Origin: Acidipila sp.
Lineage (GTDB): Bacteria > Acidobacteriota > Terriglobia > Acidiferrales > UBA7541
Length of the DNA: 49,182 nt
NCBI GenBank assembly: GCA_010365215.1
Contig: JAAFGT010000024.1
Coordinates: 1-49,182 of the forward strand
Direction of reading: 5' to 3'
A program made the translations under genes and the position numbers. Under the pieces are notes generated by a model. The model made no database searches. It was not told the DNA's origin and saw only the letters and a list, made by a program, of their open reading frames with translations. This document shows, piece by piece, positions 34,739 to 45,130 of this stretch. The first letter of the stretch is position 1. Every line of letters begins with the position of its first letter.

Positions 34739-35857
34739 ATGCCGGACGCAATCCCCCACCAATCCGTCGCGGACGGAAAAAAACGATCGGGCATCAAGCG
34801 ATTTGCGATCAGATTTTGCGTGGGCACAACGATTACCGTGGTATTGCTGGTTGCCGGCGAGTGCTTTGCCTATTACCACTTGCCTCGCGGAAATGGGCAG
34901 GTTTTTAATTATAAGTCGTACGTACTTTGGCAAGCGACGCCCCGCGTAGAGGGGCAGTCCCTGGAGGAAGATGGACTGCGCCGGACGCTCTCTTCTCATT
35001 GTGAGGACGGCGACTTCACGATATGGTTGTTTGGCAGCTCCAGCATGTGGGGCTACTACCTTCGCGATGAAGACACAATACCTTCCCTGCTTGCCAAGGC
35101 CTACGAACAATCCGGCCGTCGAGTGTGCGTGAGAAATTACGGCCAGCCCGCGTGGGTGAGCACCCAAGAGTTGATTGAGCTGATGCTGGAACTGAAACAC
35201 GTCAAAAAGAAACCAGATGTAGTGATCTTTTATGACGGCTCGCTCGATTCCATCCTGCCCTCCCAGTCCGATGAGCCCGATGCGCATCTCGGATTTCCTA
35301 CCTTCAAACGGAAATTTGAGGCTTGGAAAACTCGCGAAGCGTCTGGATTTGACTACATCCTCAACACCAATACGTATGTGGCGCTTCGGCGGTATGCCCG
35401 CGGGCTGAACCTGGTCACCGGAGATTTTTCCCGTGCGATTCCGCAGGAACGATTCGTTGCGCAGGGCCAGCTGACCTACAGCAATTATTTAAAAAATATG
35501 GAGATGCTGGATACGCTGGCGGCACGCTACGGCTTCCAATATGTTTGTCTCTGGGAACCGTGGCTCCCGGAAGCCGACAAGCCATTGAGCGCATCGGAGA
35601 ATCTGATGAAGAACGGAACCGACGAAGACACCATCGGCGAGATGGGCGTGATGCACGCAACCTATAAGATCTTTAGAGACGCGCGCCAGCCCCATCTGAT
35701 CTACCTCGGAGACGTCTTCAAAAACCATCCGGAAACGTTGTTTCAGACCCTGGTCCATCTTCATCCAGGAGGGAATCTGCTCGTCGCCCAGCGGATTTAT
35801 CAAATATTGCAGAGCATGGATCGTAAGCCGGGTTCCGCGACTGCGAATTCTCACTAG
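34739..35857 (+). CDS. SGNH/GDSL-hydrolase-like, membrane-anchored partner of MBOAT
   Basis: 372 residues. A single N-terminal membrane helix (about 21-42) suggests a periplasmic enzyme body. The SGNH block I reads LFGSSSMWGYYL, with the GSSS at 99-102 providing the nucleophile. VVIFYDGSLDS is a plausible block III, and the C-terminal HLHPGGN provides the catalytic His. Such proteins act as acetyltransferases or esterases beside MBOAT proteins (as AlgX/AlgJ or PatB do). No ribosome site is obvious at the ATG. Assignment rests on the motif order and the neighbour; the exact acceptor is unknown. Confidence 0.7.
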   Translation: MPDAIPHQSVADGKKRSGIKRFAIRFCVGTTITVVLLVAGECFAYYHLPRGNGQVFNYKSYVLWQATPRVEGQSLEEDGLRRTLSSHCEDGDFTIWLFGSSSMWGYYLRDEDTIPSLLAKAYEQSGRRVCVRNYGQPAWVSTQELIELMLELKHVKKKPDVVIFYDGSLDSILPSQSDEPDAHLGFPTFKRKFEAWKTREASGFDYILNTNTYVALRRYARGLNLVTGDFSRAIPQERFVAQGQLTYSNYLKNMEMLDTLAARYGFQYVCLWEPWLPEADKPLSASENLMKNGTDEDTIGEMGVMHATYKIFRDARQPHLIYLGDVFKNHPETLFQTLVHLHPGGNLLVAQRIYQILQSMDRKPGSATANSH

Positions 35858-36154
35858 AGAATATCAATGGCAGGTGGCGATGCGGGCGCCGATCGACCCT
35901 GGGGGCCATGCGGGTAAAGCAAGCCCCGGAGCTGGGTGTCGCAGAATCGCCAAGGTACGAATCGGGCCTGCCTGTGTCATAATACCCCTGCACATCCAAG
36001 TGTCGGATTGTGTCGTCATCTTCCCGGGATCCGTTTGCGGCCAGCCTCGTCTGACTTCGTCCGGTTTCCTCGTGGTCGAGGAAGAGTCTGACGCGGCGGA
36101 TGTGGGGCACTGGGGTACGGCTAAGTTGGAGAGACAGTCGAAGAGAGGAATGCG

Positions 36155-36547
36155 ATGAAGAATCTGTTCGTGGGCAACATGAGTTTCCAGACCACGGAAA
36201 GCGATTTACGAGCTTTGTTCGAACCGTTCGGGAAGATCACGCGCGTACACGCGGCGATGGACCGGGAAACGGGAAAGGCCCGCGGCTTTGCTTTTGTGGA
36301 AATGGCCAATGACGACGAGGCCGCCAAAGCAATTGCGGCCCTGGATGGGAAAGAGGTCGGGGGACGGAATCTAAAGGTCAACGAAGCGCGCCCCAAGACC
36401 GAAGGTGGTGGTGGACCGCGCGGCGGGGGCCCCGGCAGTGGCAGCGGAGGCAATCGCGGCGGTGGCGGCGGAAACAGCCGCGGCGGCGGCTTCTCCAACG
36501 AGAATTACACCGAAGCCGCGCGCAAGCCTCGCGAACCGCGCTGGTAA
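36155..36547 (+). CDS. RRM RNA-binding protein with Gly/Arg-rich tail
   Basis: 130 residues with AGAGGAA before the ATG. One RNA-recognition motif (about 3-80): RNP2 LFVGNM (4-9) and RNP1 RGFAFVEM (43-50). The tail (about 85-115) is Gly-rich with RGG repeats, then a short basic-acidic end. This is the bacterial form of the cold-inducible glycine-rich RNA-binding family (also in cyanobacteria). It binds single-stranded RNA or DNA and is often cold-regulated. About 300 bases without another gene lie upstream and may form a long leader. An 80-aa basic protein follows 66 bases downstream, probably in the same operon. Confidence 0.9.
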   Translation: MKNLFVGNMSFQTTESDLRALFEPFGKITRVHAAMDRETGKARGFAFVEMANDDEAAKAIAALDGKEVGGRNLKVNEARPKTEGGGGPRGGGPGSGSGGNRGGGGGNSRGGGFSNENYTEAARKPREPRW

Positions 36548-36613
36548 GATCCAAACTACTTTTGTGATGGGCGCGGCGGGGCTGGCGCTCCATCCTGCAT
36601 TCAAGGAGATGCA

Positions 36614-36856
36614 ATGCCGACAACATTTCAGAAACGCCAAAAAGAAATGAAGAGGCAGGAAAAGCAGAAGATGAAGGCGGAGCGGCGTGAGCAGAGGAAA
36701 ATCGCCCACCGCGCCGAAAGCGAAGCGATCGCTCTGGGACTACCCCTCGAGGAAGGCATCGACGGCGAGGCGGCCATCGACGGCGAAATGGTGATGGAAG
36801 ACGAAACCGCCGCTATCCCGGCCGGCGACGTGGAGCCGCAGAGACACAATCCGTAG
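36614..36856 (+). CDS. Small charged conserved protein (80 aa), helical N-terminus
   Basis: 80 residues with AAGGAG six bases before the ATG. The N-terminal half (FQKRQKEMKRQEKQKMKAERR) is extremely basic and predicts one long helix. The second half is acidic (EEGIDGEAAIDGEM, EDET). This dipolar arrangement, together with the position directly after the RRM gene, suggests an RNA- or ribosome-associated partner, but no known family is recognised. It is probably co-transcribed with the RRM gene. It ends 23 bases from a convergent thioredoxin gene. Confidence 0.65.
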   Translation: MPTTFQKRQKEMKRQEKQKMKAERREQRKIAHRAESEAIALGLPLEEGIDGEAAIDGEMVMEDETAAIPAGDVEPQRHNP

Positions 36857-36879
36857 AAGCCATGCGCTTCCGGAGATGC

Positions 36880-37404
36880 TCAGCGCCGCTCGGCGAGCAG
36901 AGCGCGCACGTAACCCGAAAGGTCTTCGCTGTCCCAATCCTGGGGCCCGATAATTTTGCGCAGGATGCGGCCGTCGCGTCCGATGATGTACGTTTCGGGG
37001 AACACCGTAGTGCCGTACTGCACGTTAATGGATTTCGAAGTATCCCGGAAGGTGGGGAAAACAACGTGTTGGTCGCGTAGAAAGTTTTCGTAGGCGGCCT
37101 GGTCCTCATCGACGCTCACACCCAGCACCATACCACCCAGCGAAGCGATTTTTGACTGCAAGCTGTTGAGCGATGGAGTCTCCTCCACGCAAGGCGGGCA
37201 CCACGTGGCCCAGAAATTAAGCACCACGATCTTGCCACGGAGACTGGCGAGGGTCGCGGGCCGCCCATTGAGCGTAAAAGAAAACTCTGGGGCCGCTTTT
37301 CCGGCGATTCCTGCTTCACCCTGGCGATAACTAGGGGCAGCGAATACGAATAGCAGCAGCATCACTGCAACCAGTACAGCCCCGCTGAAGATTTTGTTTC
37401 TCAC
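36880..37404 (-). CDS. TlpA/ResA-like thioredoxin-fold protein
   Basis: 174 residues from a GTG start with GGAGAG nearby. The N-terminal membrane helix (about 5-23) anchors it or acts as a signal, so it works in the periplasm. The redox motif WCPPC has Cys69 and Cys72 within FWATWCPPCVEE. FPETYIIGRDG (cis-Pro region) and GVSVDED are typical of TlpA/ResA (AhpC-TSA/Redoxin family). It probably reduces disulfides in apocytochromes or other exported proteins. It is divergent from a GT2 gene over an 83-bp gap that contains TATA-rich sequence near 37420-37430. Confidence 0.9.
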   Translation of the reverse strand: MRNKIFSGAVLVAVMLLLFVFAAPSYRQGEAGIAGKAAPEFSFTLNGRPATLASLRGKIVVLNFWATWCPPCVEETPSLNSLQSKIASLGGMVLGVSVDEDQAAYENFLRDQHVVFPTFRDTSKSINVQYGTTVFPETYIIGRDGRILRKIIGPQDWDSEDLSGYVRALLAERR

Positions 37405-37487
37405 GCCGTTCTCTCCACGAGCTATACTATAACCTGTCCTGGTTATCCACGTAGTTATGCCGCATCGGTTTAGCCGTCAAGCCCGGT

Positions 37488-38501
37488 ATGAGTTCTGAAC
37501 ACATCGTCATCAGCGCCATCGTCCCGGCGCGCAATGAAGAGCTGAATATCGTGGCTGCGGTGCGTTCGCTCGCTGCGCAACCGGAAATCGGCGAAATTAT
37601 CGTTGTTAACGATGACTCCGCGGACGGCACTGCAGCGCTTCTGGCCAGCCTGGGAACGGAGGTTGCGCGGCTGCGGGTAATCGAGGCGCGCGAGTTGCCG
37701 GCAGGCTGGGTAGGGAAGTGCCACGCGGCGTGGTTGGGCGCGGCGCAAGCGCGCGGCGACTGGCTGCTCTTCACCGATGCGGATGTGATTCATCTGGCAG
37801 GCTCGGCCGCGCTAGCCTTGGCAGATGCCGAGCGCACAGGCGCCGCCGTGGTGTCTTACTCGCCGGACCAAGAACTAAAGACCTGGGGCGAGCGCGCTCT
37901 AATTCCATTTATATTTACGCGGTTGGCGAGGCGGTTTAGCTACCAGACGGTGAGCGATCCGCGGAAGCCCGCGGCGGCGGCCAATGGGCAGTATTTGATA
38001 ATCCGGCGGGACGCCTACGATGCCGTTGGCGGACACGCTGCGGTACGCGGGCAAGTGCTCGAAGATGTGGCGTTGGCGCAACTGTTAAAGAAGTCTGGGT
38101 GGCGCCTGCAGTTCGCGCGTGGCACGGGAATCGCGCGGACCAGGATGTATCGCAGCTTCGCCGAGATGTGGGACGGCTGGACGAAGAATCTTTACCCGCT
38201 TTTGGGCGGCAGCGTTCGCGCCGTGATTTGGGAGCTGTGGCTTGCTGTGCCCTGGTTGCCGTTACTTCTATTGTGCGCCGGAGTTTTTAATCGCCGGCTG
38301 GGGTTGTTCGGGATCATGCTTTTTATCTTGTGGCACGCGCGTTATGGGCAGCAGTTGCGGCGTTATCGTTATCCGCTATCGAGCATCTTATACTTTGTGC
38401 CCGCGGCGCTGCTTTACGCAGTTGTGGTATGCCGCTCGGCCGCGGCTCATCGCAGCGGCGCAATTCGATGGAGAGGACGAGTGTATCGGGCGTGTGTATA
38501 G
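37488..38501 (+). CDS. Membrane GT2 glycosyltransferase (CrtQ/HpnB-like)
   Basis: 337 residues. GT-A motifs: VPARNEELNI (13-22), VVNDDSADGT and the metal site FTDADVIH, with LPAGWVGKCHA, a block typical of the CrtQ and HpnB-type GT2 group. LEDVALAQLLKKSGW matches the acceptor-binding ED motif. Two to three membrane helices lie in the last 100 residues (WLPLLLLCAGVF, LFGIMLFILWHA, LYFVPAALLYAVVVC). It probably glycosylates a lipid-type acceptor at the inner membrane. It lies 43 bases before the pterin genes on the same strand, so a shared transcript is possible, but a functional link is speculative. Confidence 0.85.
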   Translation: MSSEHIVISAIVPARNEELNIVAAVRSLAAQPEIGEIIVVNDDSADGTAALLASLGTEVARLRVIEARELPAGWVGKCHAAWLGAAQARGDWLLFTDADVIHLAGSAALALADAERTGAAVVSYSPDQELKTWGERALIPFIFTRLARRFSYQTVSDPRKPAAAANGQYLIIRRDAYDAVGGHAAVRGQVLEDVALAQLLKKSGWRLQFARGTGIARTRMYRSFAEMWDGWTKNLYPLLGGSVRAVIWELWLAVPWLPLLLLCAGVFNRRLGLFGIMLFILWHARYGQQLRRYRYPLSSILYFVPAALLYAVVVCRSAAAHRSGAIRWRGRVYRACV

Positions 38502-38544
38502 AGCGAGAGCGCCTGGCGCACAGCTCTGATCCCGTGGAGTAGTG

Positions 38545-38958
38545 ATGGTTTACCTGACTCGCAAAATTGAGTTTTCCGCATCGCATCTCTACCACAACCC
38601 GGCCATGTCGGCGGAGGAGAACCGGCGCATTTTTGGGAAGTGCAACAATCCGCACGGGCACGGACACAATTACGTGTTAGAGGTGACGGTTGCGGGCGAG
38701 CCGGATAAGAAAACGGGCATGGTGATCGATCTGCAGGTATTGAAGGGAATATTGCAGAAGGAAGTGATCGAGCGGATGGATCACCGCTTCCTGAATTACG
38801 AGGTTGCCGAGCTGCAAGGGAAAATTCCTACTACGGAGACGGTGGCAATCACCATCTGGAATCTGCTGGCGCCAAGGATTTCCGGCGCGAGGCTGCACCG
38901 CGTGCGTCTCTATGAGACGCCGGACCTCTTCGTGGACTGCTTTGGAGAGGCGCTGTGA
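38545..38958 (+). CDS. 6-pyruvoyl-tetrahydropterin synthase / QueD family, copy 1
   Basis: 137 residues from the ATG at 38545, with GGAG five bases upstream; a GTG three bases earlier is possible. Zinc and catalytic residues are present: FSASH (first His), GKCNNPHGHGH (Cys plus the two metal His) and the MDHRFLN Asp-His pair. The Glu of LYETPDL near the C-terminus is also kept. The order and wording are strikingly like eukaryotic PTPS, which makes 6-pyruvoyl-tetrahydropterin from dihydroneopterin triphosphate; the same family includes QueD for queuosine. It overlaps the next copy by four bases (GTGA), so translation is coupled. Confidence 0.9.
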   Translation: MVYLTRKIEFSASHLYHNPAMSAEENRRIFGKCNNPHGHGHNYVLEVTVAGEPDKKTGMVIDLQVLKGILQKEVIERMDHRFLNYEVAELQGKIPTTETVAITIWNLLAPRISGARLHRVRLYETPDLFVDCFGEAL

Positions 38959-39377
38959 AGGTTCACTTGACGCGACGCTACCACTTCAGCGCGTCACACC
39001 GGCTGTACTCCACGGAACTAAGCGAGGAGGAGAACCGGAAGCTCTACGGCAAGTGCGCCAACCCCTACGGCCACGGGCACAATTACGCGGTGGAAGTTAC
39101 CGTAGCGGGACCGGTAGAGCCGGCTACGGGAATGGTGGCGAACCTGGTGGAGCTGGACGCCTTCGTCGCGCGTGAAGTGGTGGAGCCTTTTGATCATAAA
39201 TACCTGAATGAAGAGGTGGGCGAGTTTCGCGTCGCTGTGCCCACCACGGAGAATCTGTGCCGCGAGATTTACCGCCGCCTGAAAGATTTTCCCACGGCGC
39301 GGCTCGCGGGCGTGCGCATTGAAGAGACGGCGGCAAACAGTTTTGAATACCGGGGAGAGACACGCGAGGTCCAGTGA
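38955..39377 (+). CDS. 6-pyruvoyl-tetrahydropterin synthase / QueD family, copy 2
   Basis: 140 residues, starting at a GTG that overlaps the stop of copy 1. All key residues are kept: [23 protein letters not shown], the FDHKYLN Asp-His pair and the C-terminal [15 protein letters not shown] Glu. The FSASHRLYS...SxEEN...YGKC arrangement again mirrors eukaryotic PTPS. With copy 1 it may form a mixed assembly, or the two may act on different pterins (one for queuosine, one for a biopterin-like cofactor). Its stop overlaps the folE start (TGATG), a second translational coupling. Divergence from copy 1 shows the duplication is old. Confidence 0.9.
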   Translation: MKVHLTRRYHFSASHRLYSTELSEEENRKLYGKCANPYGHGHNYAVEVTVAGPVEPATGMVANLVELDAFVAREVVEPFDHKYLNEEVGEFRVAVPTTENLCREIYRRLKDFPTARLAGVRIEETAANSFEYRGETREVQ

Positions 39378-40003
39378 TGAAGAAAACTTCCGATGAACTG
39401 GTGGTTAAGTTGAACGGCGACGCGCTTGACAGAAGTCCGGGCGCGGAATCCATCGCCGGGATGATGCGCAAAGTTTTGGGCCAACTGGGCGAAGATCCCG
39501 AACGAGAAGGCCTGCGCGGGACGCCGGTGCGTTATGCGAAAGCCATGCGCTTTCTTACCAGCGGCTACGAGCAGGACGCGCAGAAGCTGCTGAACGGAGC
39601 GCTGTTCGATGTGGCTTACGACGAGATGGTGCTGGTGCGGGACATCGAGCTGTTCAGCCTCTGCGAGCATCATCTGCTCCCGTTTTTCGGCGCGTGCCAT
39701 GTGGGGTACGTCCCGAACAAAAAAGTAGTCGGACTGAGCAAGATTCCGCGGCTGGTGCATATGTTCGCGCGGCGCCTGCAAGTGCAGGAGCGCCTGACCA
39801 ACCAGATCGCGCAGGCGTTGATGGAGTATGTGCAGCCCCAGGGCGTGGCGGTCATTATCGAAGCGCGGCACTTATGCATGGCGATGCGCGGAGTGGAACA
39901 GCAGCATTCGCAAACGGTCACCAGCGCGATGCTGGGAGTGTTCCGCGATTGCCAGCAGACCCGGGAAGAATTTTTGAGCCTGGCAAAAAAGAAAGACTGG
40001 TAA
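39377..40003 (+). CDS. folE: GTP cyclohydrolase I FolE
   Basis: 208 residues from the ATG at 39377, which overlaps the preceding stop; GAGG lies seven bases upstream. It converts GTP to 7,8-dihydroneopterin triphosphate, the substrate of the two upstream PTPS-family enzymes and the entry to folate. Motifs: [19 protein letters not shown], the zinc site [12 protein letters not shown], then [24 protein letters not shown] and the second zinc Cys in [10 protein letters not shown]. Length and motifs are those of the canonical zinc-dependent enzyme (not FolE2). The unit GT2-PTPS-PTPS-folE reads like one operon. Confidence 0.96.
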   Translation: MKKTSDELVVKLNGDALDRSPGAESIAGMMRKVLGQLGEDPEREGLRGTPVRYAKAMRFLTSGYEQDAQKLLNGALFDVAYDEMVLVRDIELFSLCEHHLLPFFGACHVGYVPNKKVVGLSKIPRLVHMFARRLQVQERLTNQIAQALMEYVQPQGVAVIIEARHLCMAMRGVEQQHSQTVTSAMLGVFRDCQQTREEFLSLAKKKDW

Positions 40004-40175
40004 GCACAGCGCCACGAGACCTATATTTTTTGTCCAGGTCAGATGGATAAGTGACCATCCAGCCGGATGGCTTGCGCAAAGATTCTTTACACTTGAATTG
40101 CGCGTGTGTTACGCTTCTTGCGACGAAGAGAGACAGGCATAGGAGAGGGTTTTGGACATTCAGGGGGGCGATTTG

Positions 40176-40433
40176 ATGGATGCGAAGATTGCGCTCATCG
40201 AGCAATACCGGCAGCACGCCAAGGACACCGGCTCACCGGAAGTTCAGATCGCGCTGTTAAGCGAGCGCATCAATTATTTAACTTCACATCTGAAGTCGCA
40301 CATGAAAGACCATGCCTCGCGGCGCGGATTGATCATGATGGTCAACAAGCGCCGGCGGCTGCTCGATTACCTGAATCGGCGGGACCCCGAACGGTATCGC
40401 GAGATTGTGGATCGTCTCAGCTTGCGGAAATAG
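40176..40433 (+). CDS. rpsO: 30S ribosomal protein S15
   Basis: 85 residues from the ATG at 40176, preceded by GGGGGG at eight bases; a TTG at 40152 would add eight residues. S15 motifs: [44 protein letters not shown] and [13 protein letters not shown]. It binds 16S rRNA in the small-subunit platform. The rpsO-pnp order is widespread in bacteria, and pnp follows after a 218-base spacer with a hairpin. Rightward promoter-like TTTACA (40086-40091) lies upstream. Confidence 0.97.
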   Translation: MDAKIALIEQYRQHAKDTGSPEVQIALLSERINYLTSHLKSHMKDHASRRGLIMMVNKRRRLLDYLNRRDPERYREIVDRLSLRK

Positions 40434-40504
40434 CCCGGAATCCCTGACGGATTTCGCGGCCAACCCCAAGTACGTAGCCAGCAGGCACAGCATTCCGAAG
40501 TGCC

Positions 40505-40541
40505 GGCGGCGGGCAGGACATATCGCCCGGCCGCTTTTTTT
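40505..40541 (+). terminator. Terminator-like hairpin between rpsO and pnp
   Basis: GCGGCGGGC (from about 40506) pairs with GCCCGGCCGC (40525-40534) with one bulged base, followed by a seven-T run (40535-40541). It may be a partial terminator or processing hairpin; the known pnp leader hairpins of enterics are RNase III targets. Confidence 0.7.
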
Positions 40542-40651
40542 GCGCCTGCCCTGCCTCCTCCTGGCGCCCTGCCTTCCCTTCGTCCACAGATCCTAAATTC
40601 GAATGCACCATTGAGCGGTGGACTGAATTCCGCCGCGAAGGAAACTGAATT

Positions 40652-42778
40652 ATGTCGCACAAAGTAAGTGTTGAAGTCGGCGGACGCCCGCTGACATTTG
40701 AAATGGGCAAGGTCGCCCGCCAGGCGCATGGCGCTGTTTGGGCGCAGTATGGCGATACCGTGGTGCTTTCTACCGCCTGCATGGACTCCAGGGAGACGGA
40801 CAAGGACTTTTTGCCGCTTACCGTGGACTACCGCGAGTACACCTATTCCGCCGGAAAGATTCCCGGTGGGTTTTTTAAGCGCGAAGGGCGGCCTTCGGAG
40901 CGCGAAATTTTGACTTCGCGGCAGATTGACCGGCCGTTGCGACCGCTGTTCCCGGAGGGCTGGAACCGCGAGACGCAGGTGATCGCCATGGTGCTCAGCG
41001 CGGACAGCGAAAACGATCCCGATGTGATCGCCATCTGCGGCGCGGCTGCGGCGACGTATTGTTCCGAGCTGCCGTTCGAGACGCCGATCGCGGCCGTGCG
41101 CGTGGGCCTGTTGAACGGGCAGCTGGTGGCCAATCCCACCGTAGCCGACCAGAAACTGAGCCTGATGAACATCACCGTGGTCGCTTCCGAGCAGGCCATC
41201 GTGATGGTGGAAGCGGGTTCACTCGAAGTGAGCGAAGAGACTGTGGTCGATGCCCTGGAATTCGCGCACAAAGAGGTCCGCAAGATTATTGCCGCGATAA
41301 AAGAACTGTACGCGATGGTCAAGCCGGTGAAGCTGAAAGTGCCGCCTCCGGAATTTGATGAGGCGCTGGCTAAGCAGCTCGAGGGGGAATTCGGCGCGCG
41401 GCTGCACGATGCGCTCGACACCGCCAAGCACCCCAAGCGCGAGAGCTACCAGCTGGTCTCGGACATCAACAAGGAGATCAAAGCGAAGATTCCGGAAACC
41501 GATACGAACAAGCGCAAGCTGGCGGCACGCGCGTTCGAACGCATGCGCGAGAAGATTTTCCGCGACGACATCCTGCACAAGAAGCGCCGTCCGGATGCGC
41601 GCGCGTTCGACCAGGTGCGCGAGATCCACTGCGAAGTGGGCATCCTCCCGCGCGTGCACGGCTCGGCTCTATTCACCCGCGGCGAGACGCAAGCGCTGGG
41701 AACGGTGACCCTGGGCACCAAGCAGGACCAGCAGCGCCAGGACCTGCTATTCGAGGCCGACACCTTCAAGAAATTCATGCTGCATTACAACTTCCCGCCG
41801 TTCAGCGTGGGCGAAGTGAAATTCCTGCGCGGGCCGGGGCGGCGCGAAGTCGGGCACGGAGCGCTGGCGGAAAGATCCATTGCCAGCCTGCTGCCCGGCG
41901 ACGACATCTTCCCGTACACCATCCGCATCGTTTCCGACATCCTGGAATCGAACGGCTCGTCCTCCATGGCCACGGTGTGCACCGCGTCACTGGCGCTGAT
42001 GGAAGCAGGCGTACCCATGAAATCAGCGTGCGCGGGCATCGCCATGGGCCTGGTGGTGGAGAACGGGCAGTACGCCATCCTTACCGACATAGCCGGAGCG
42101 GAAGACCACTACGGCGACATGGACTTTAAAGTTGCTGGAACACGGAAGGGCATCACGGGCCTGCAGATGGACATCAAGGTTAGTGGCGTGACGATCGCCA
42201 TGATGCGCGAAGCGCTGGCGCAGGCGCAGAAAGCGCGGCTGCACATCCTCGACATCATGGATCAGACGGTCAAGGAGCCGAAAGCGGCGATATCGCCGTA
42301 CGCTCCGCGACTGTTCATGCTGCAGATTCCCGTGGACAAGATTCGCGACCTCATCGGGCCGGGCGGGAAAAAGATCCGCTCCATCACCGAGACTACCGGC
42401 GCGAAGATTGACGTCATGGACGACGGCAAGGTGCACGTCTTCTCGCAGGACGGCAAGGCTGGGGAAGCCGCTCTGCAGATGATCAAGGACATCACCGCCA
42501 CCGCGGAGATCGGCAAAACTTATCTCGGCAAGGTCGTGCGCATAGCTGAATTCGGCGCGTTCGTGGAGATCTTTCCCGGAACCGACGGCCTGCTACATAT
42601 CAGCGAAATTTCCGAGCAGCGCATCGCCAAAGTCCGCGACGAGCTGAAGGAAGATGATCAGGTGCTGGTGAAGGTTCTGGCCATTGAAGGCAATAAAATT
42701 CGCCTGTCGCGCAAAGCCATCCTGCGCGAGCAGCGCGACAAAATGAAGACAGAAACCCCTCTCCCGACGCAGGAATAA
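40652..42778 (+). CDS. pnp: Polyribonucleotide nucleotidyltransferase (PNPase)
   Basis: 708 residues, typical length. It degrades RNA 3'-5' by phosphorolysis. Domain order: first RNase PH core (about 1-145; RPSEREILTSRQIDRPLRPLFP), helical domain (about 240-325), second RNase PH core (about 325-545; with KFLRGPGRREVGHGALAERS and the NGSSSMATVC block), KH domain (about 555-610; VDKIRDLIGPGGKKIRSI) and S1 domain (about 620-690; GKVVRIAEFGAFVEIFPGTDGLLHISEI). AAGGAA lies nine bases before the ATG. A strong terminator follows at 42824. Confidence 0.98.
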   Translation: MSHKVSVEVGGRPLTFEMGKVARQAHGAVWAQYGDTVVLSTACMDSRETDKDFLPLTVDYREYTYSAGKIPGGFFKREGRPSEREILTSRQIDRPLRPLFPEGWNRETQVIAMVLSADSENDPDVIAICGAAAATYCSELPFETPIAAVRVGLLNGQLVANPTVADQKLSLMNITVVASEQAIVMVEAGSLEVSEETVVDALEFAHKEVRKIIAAIKELYAMVKPVKLKVPPPEFDEALAKQLEGEFGARLHDALDTAKHPKRESYQLVSDINKEIKAKIPETDTNKRKLAARAFERMREKIFRDDILHKKRRPDARAFDQVREIHCEVGILPRVHGSALFTRGETQALGTVTLGTKQDQQRQDLLFEADTFKKFMLHYNFPPFSVGEVKFLRGPGRREVGHGALAERSIASLLPGDDIFPYTIRIVSDILESNGSSSMATVCTASLALMEAGVPMKSACAGIAMGLVVENGQYAILTDIAGAEDHYGDMDFKVAGTRKGITGLQMDIKVSGVTIAMMREALAQAQKARLHILDIMDQTVKEPKAAISPYAPRLFMLQIPVDKIRDLIGPGGKKIRSITETTGAKIDVMDDGKVHVFSQDGKAGEAALQMIKDITATAEIGKTYLGKVVRIAEFGAFVEIFPGTDGLLHISEISEQRIAKVRDELKEDDQVLVKVLAIEGNKIRLSRKAILREQRDKMKTETPLPTQE

Positions 42779-42823
42779 GCGCGCGGTCTTAGCAAGCGGA
42801 ACAGACGTTTTCCGATTGCCAGC

Positions 42824-42869
42824 CGGCCCGGCCGAACCCGAAAGGGAATGGCCGGGCCGTTCTTTTTTT
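42824..42869 (+). terminator. Rho-independent terminator of pnp
   Basis: CGGCCCGGCC (42824-42833) pairs with GGCCGGGCCG (42850-42859), followed by TTCTTTTTTT. It lies between pnp and the convergent murA. Confidence 0.9.
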
Positions 42870-42915
42870 GTGGGGCTATTTGGGGGCGTTCTTTTTCAGG
42901 GATACCGCGCTGCAA

Positions 42916-44182
<1,267 letters not shown>

Positions 44183-44190
<8 letters not shown>

Positions 44191-45130
44191 GAGCTGGGTT
44201 GCTCCTTGGCCGTTGCGGCGTGCCGGCAGTTTCTCCCAGCGCCCGGCGTAGATTTCCGCCGGCGGACTTCAATCGCCGGCGCGCATCTGTTGCGTTCGCG
44301 TCCGTTTTTAGCATCACGAGCGCGACGCGAAGATCGTTGCTAGCCGCGGCCAGTGCGTGGCGGGCCTGCGCCGGTGTGGCTCCGGCAGCAGCCTCGAGAA
44401 TTCCGGCGGCCCGCCGCCGGAGCTTGCGATTGGTCTGCGCCACATTGATCATCCAGTTGTCGTAGACATGACCGAGGCGGACCATCGCGGCTGTAGAGAG
44501 CATGTTCAGGACCAGCTTCTGCGCCGTGCCCGCTTTCAGCCGCGTTGAGCCTGCGAGGGCTTCCGGCCCAGTGGCGATGACGATGGGGACGTCAGCCAGC
44601 CTGGCGAGTGGCGAACCGCCGTTGCAAGTAACACACACCGTGGTTGCGCGACGACGCTTGGCGAATTGCAGAGCGCCCAAGACATAGGGAGTGCCGCCGC
44701 TGGCGGCCAGACCAACCACGACATCGCGCGCAGAAAGTTTTCTGGCGGCAAGATCACGAGCCCCGGCGGCGGAGGAATCTTCAGCGCCTTCGACGGCTTC
44801 CGTCAGCGCGCGGCGGCCACCGGCAATCACGCCCACTACAATTCCGCGCTTGATTCCAAACGTCGGCGGACATTCCGCGGCATCGAGCGCGCCCAGCCGG
44901 CCGCTGGTCCCGGCGCCGACATAGATCAACCGTCCGCCGTGAGCCAGGGCGTCAACAATCTTTTCCACGGCCCGGGCGATCTGCGGGAGAGTTTGCGCGA
45001 CAGCTCGCGCCACCTGCGCGTCTTCATGATTTAAGATTCGCAGGACTTGCGCAGTGGATTTAAGGTCCAGGCCGCGCGAGCGTAGGTTGCGCTTCTCGGT
45101 AGCAGCGGATTTCGGATAGCGACGTTGCAC
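44183..45130 (-). CDS. murQ: N-acetylmuramic acid 6-phosphate etherase MurQ
   Basis: 315 residues, GTG start. It splits MurNAc-6-phosphate to GlcNAc-6-phosphate and D-lactate in the cytosol during cell-wall recycling. SIS-type motifs: TEKRN near the start, [23 protein letters not shown] with the catalytic Glu, [12 protein letters not shown] and [23 protein letters not shown]. Length fits MurQ (about 300). There is no MurNAc kinase (AnmK/MurK) or MurP transporter in the window. It lies 38 bases after the GH3 gene in the same direction and overlaps murA by eight bases. A perfect TATAAT on the minus strand (45143-45138) lies seven bases upstream of the GTG. Confidence 0.95.
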
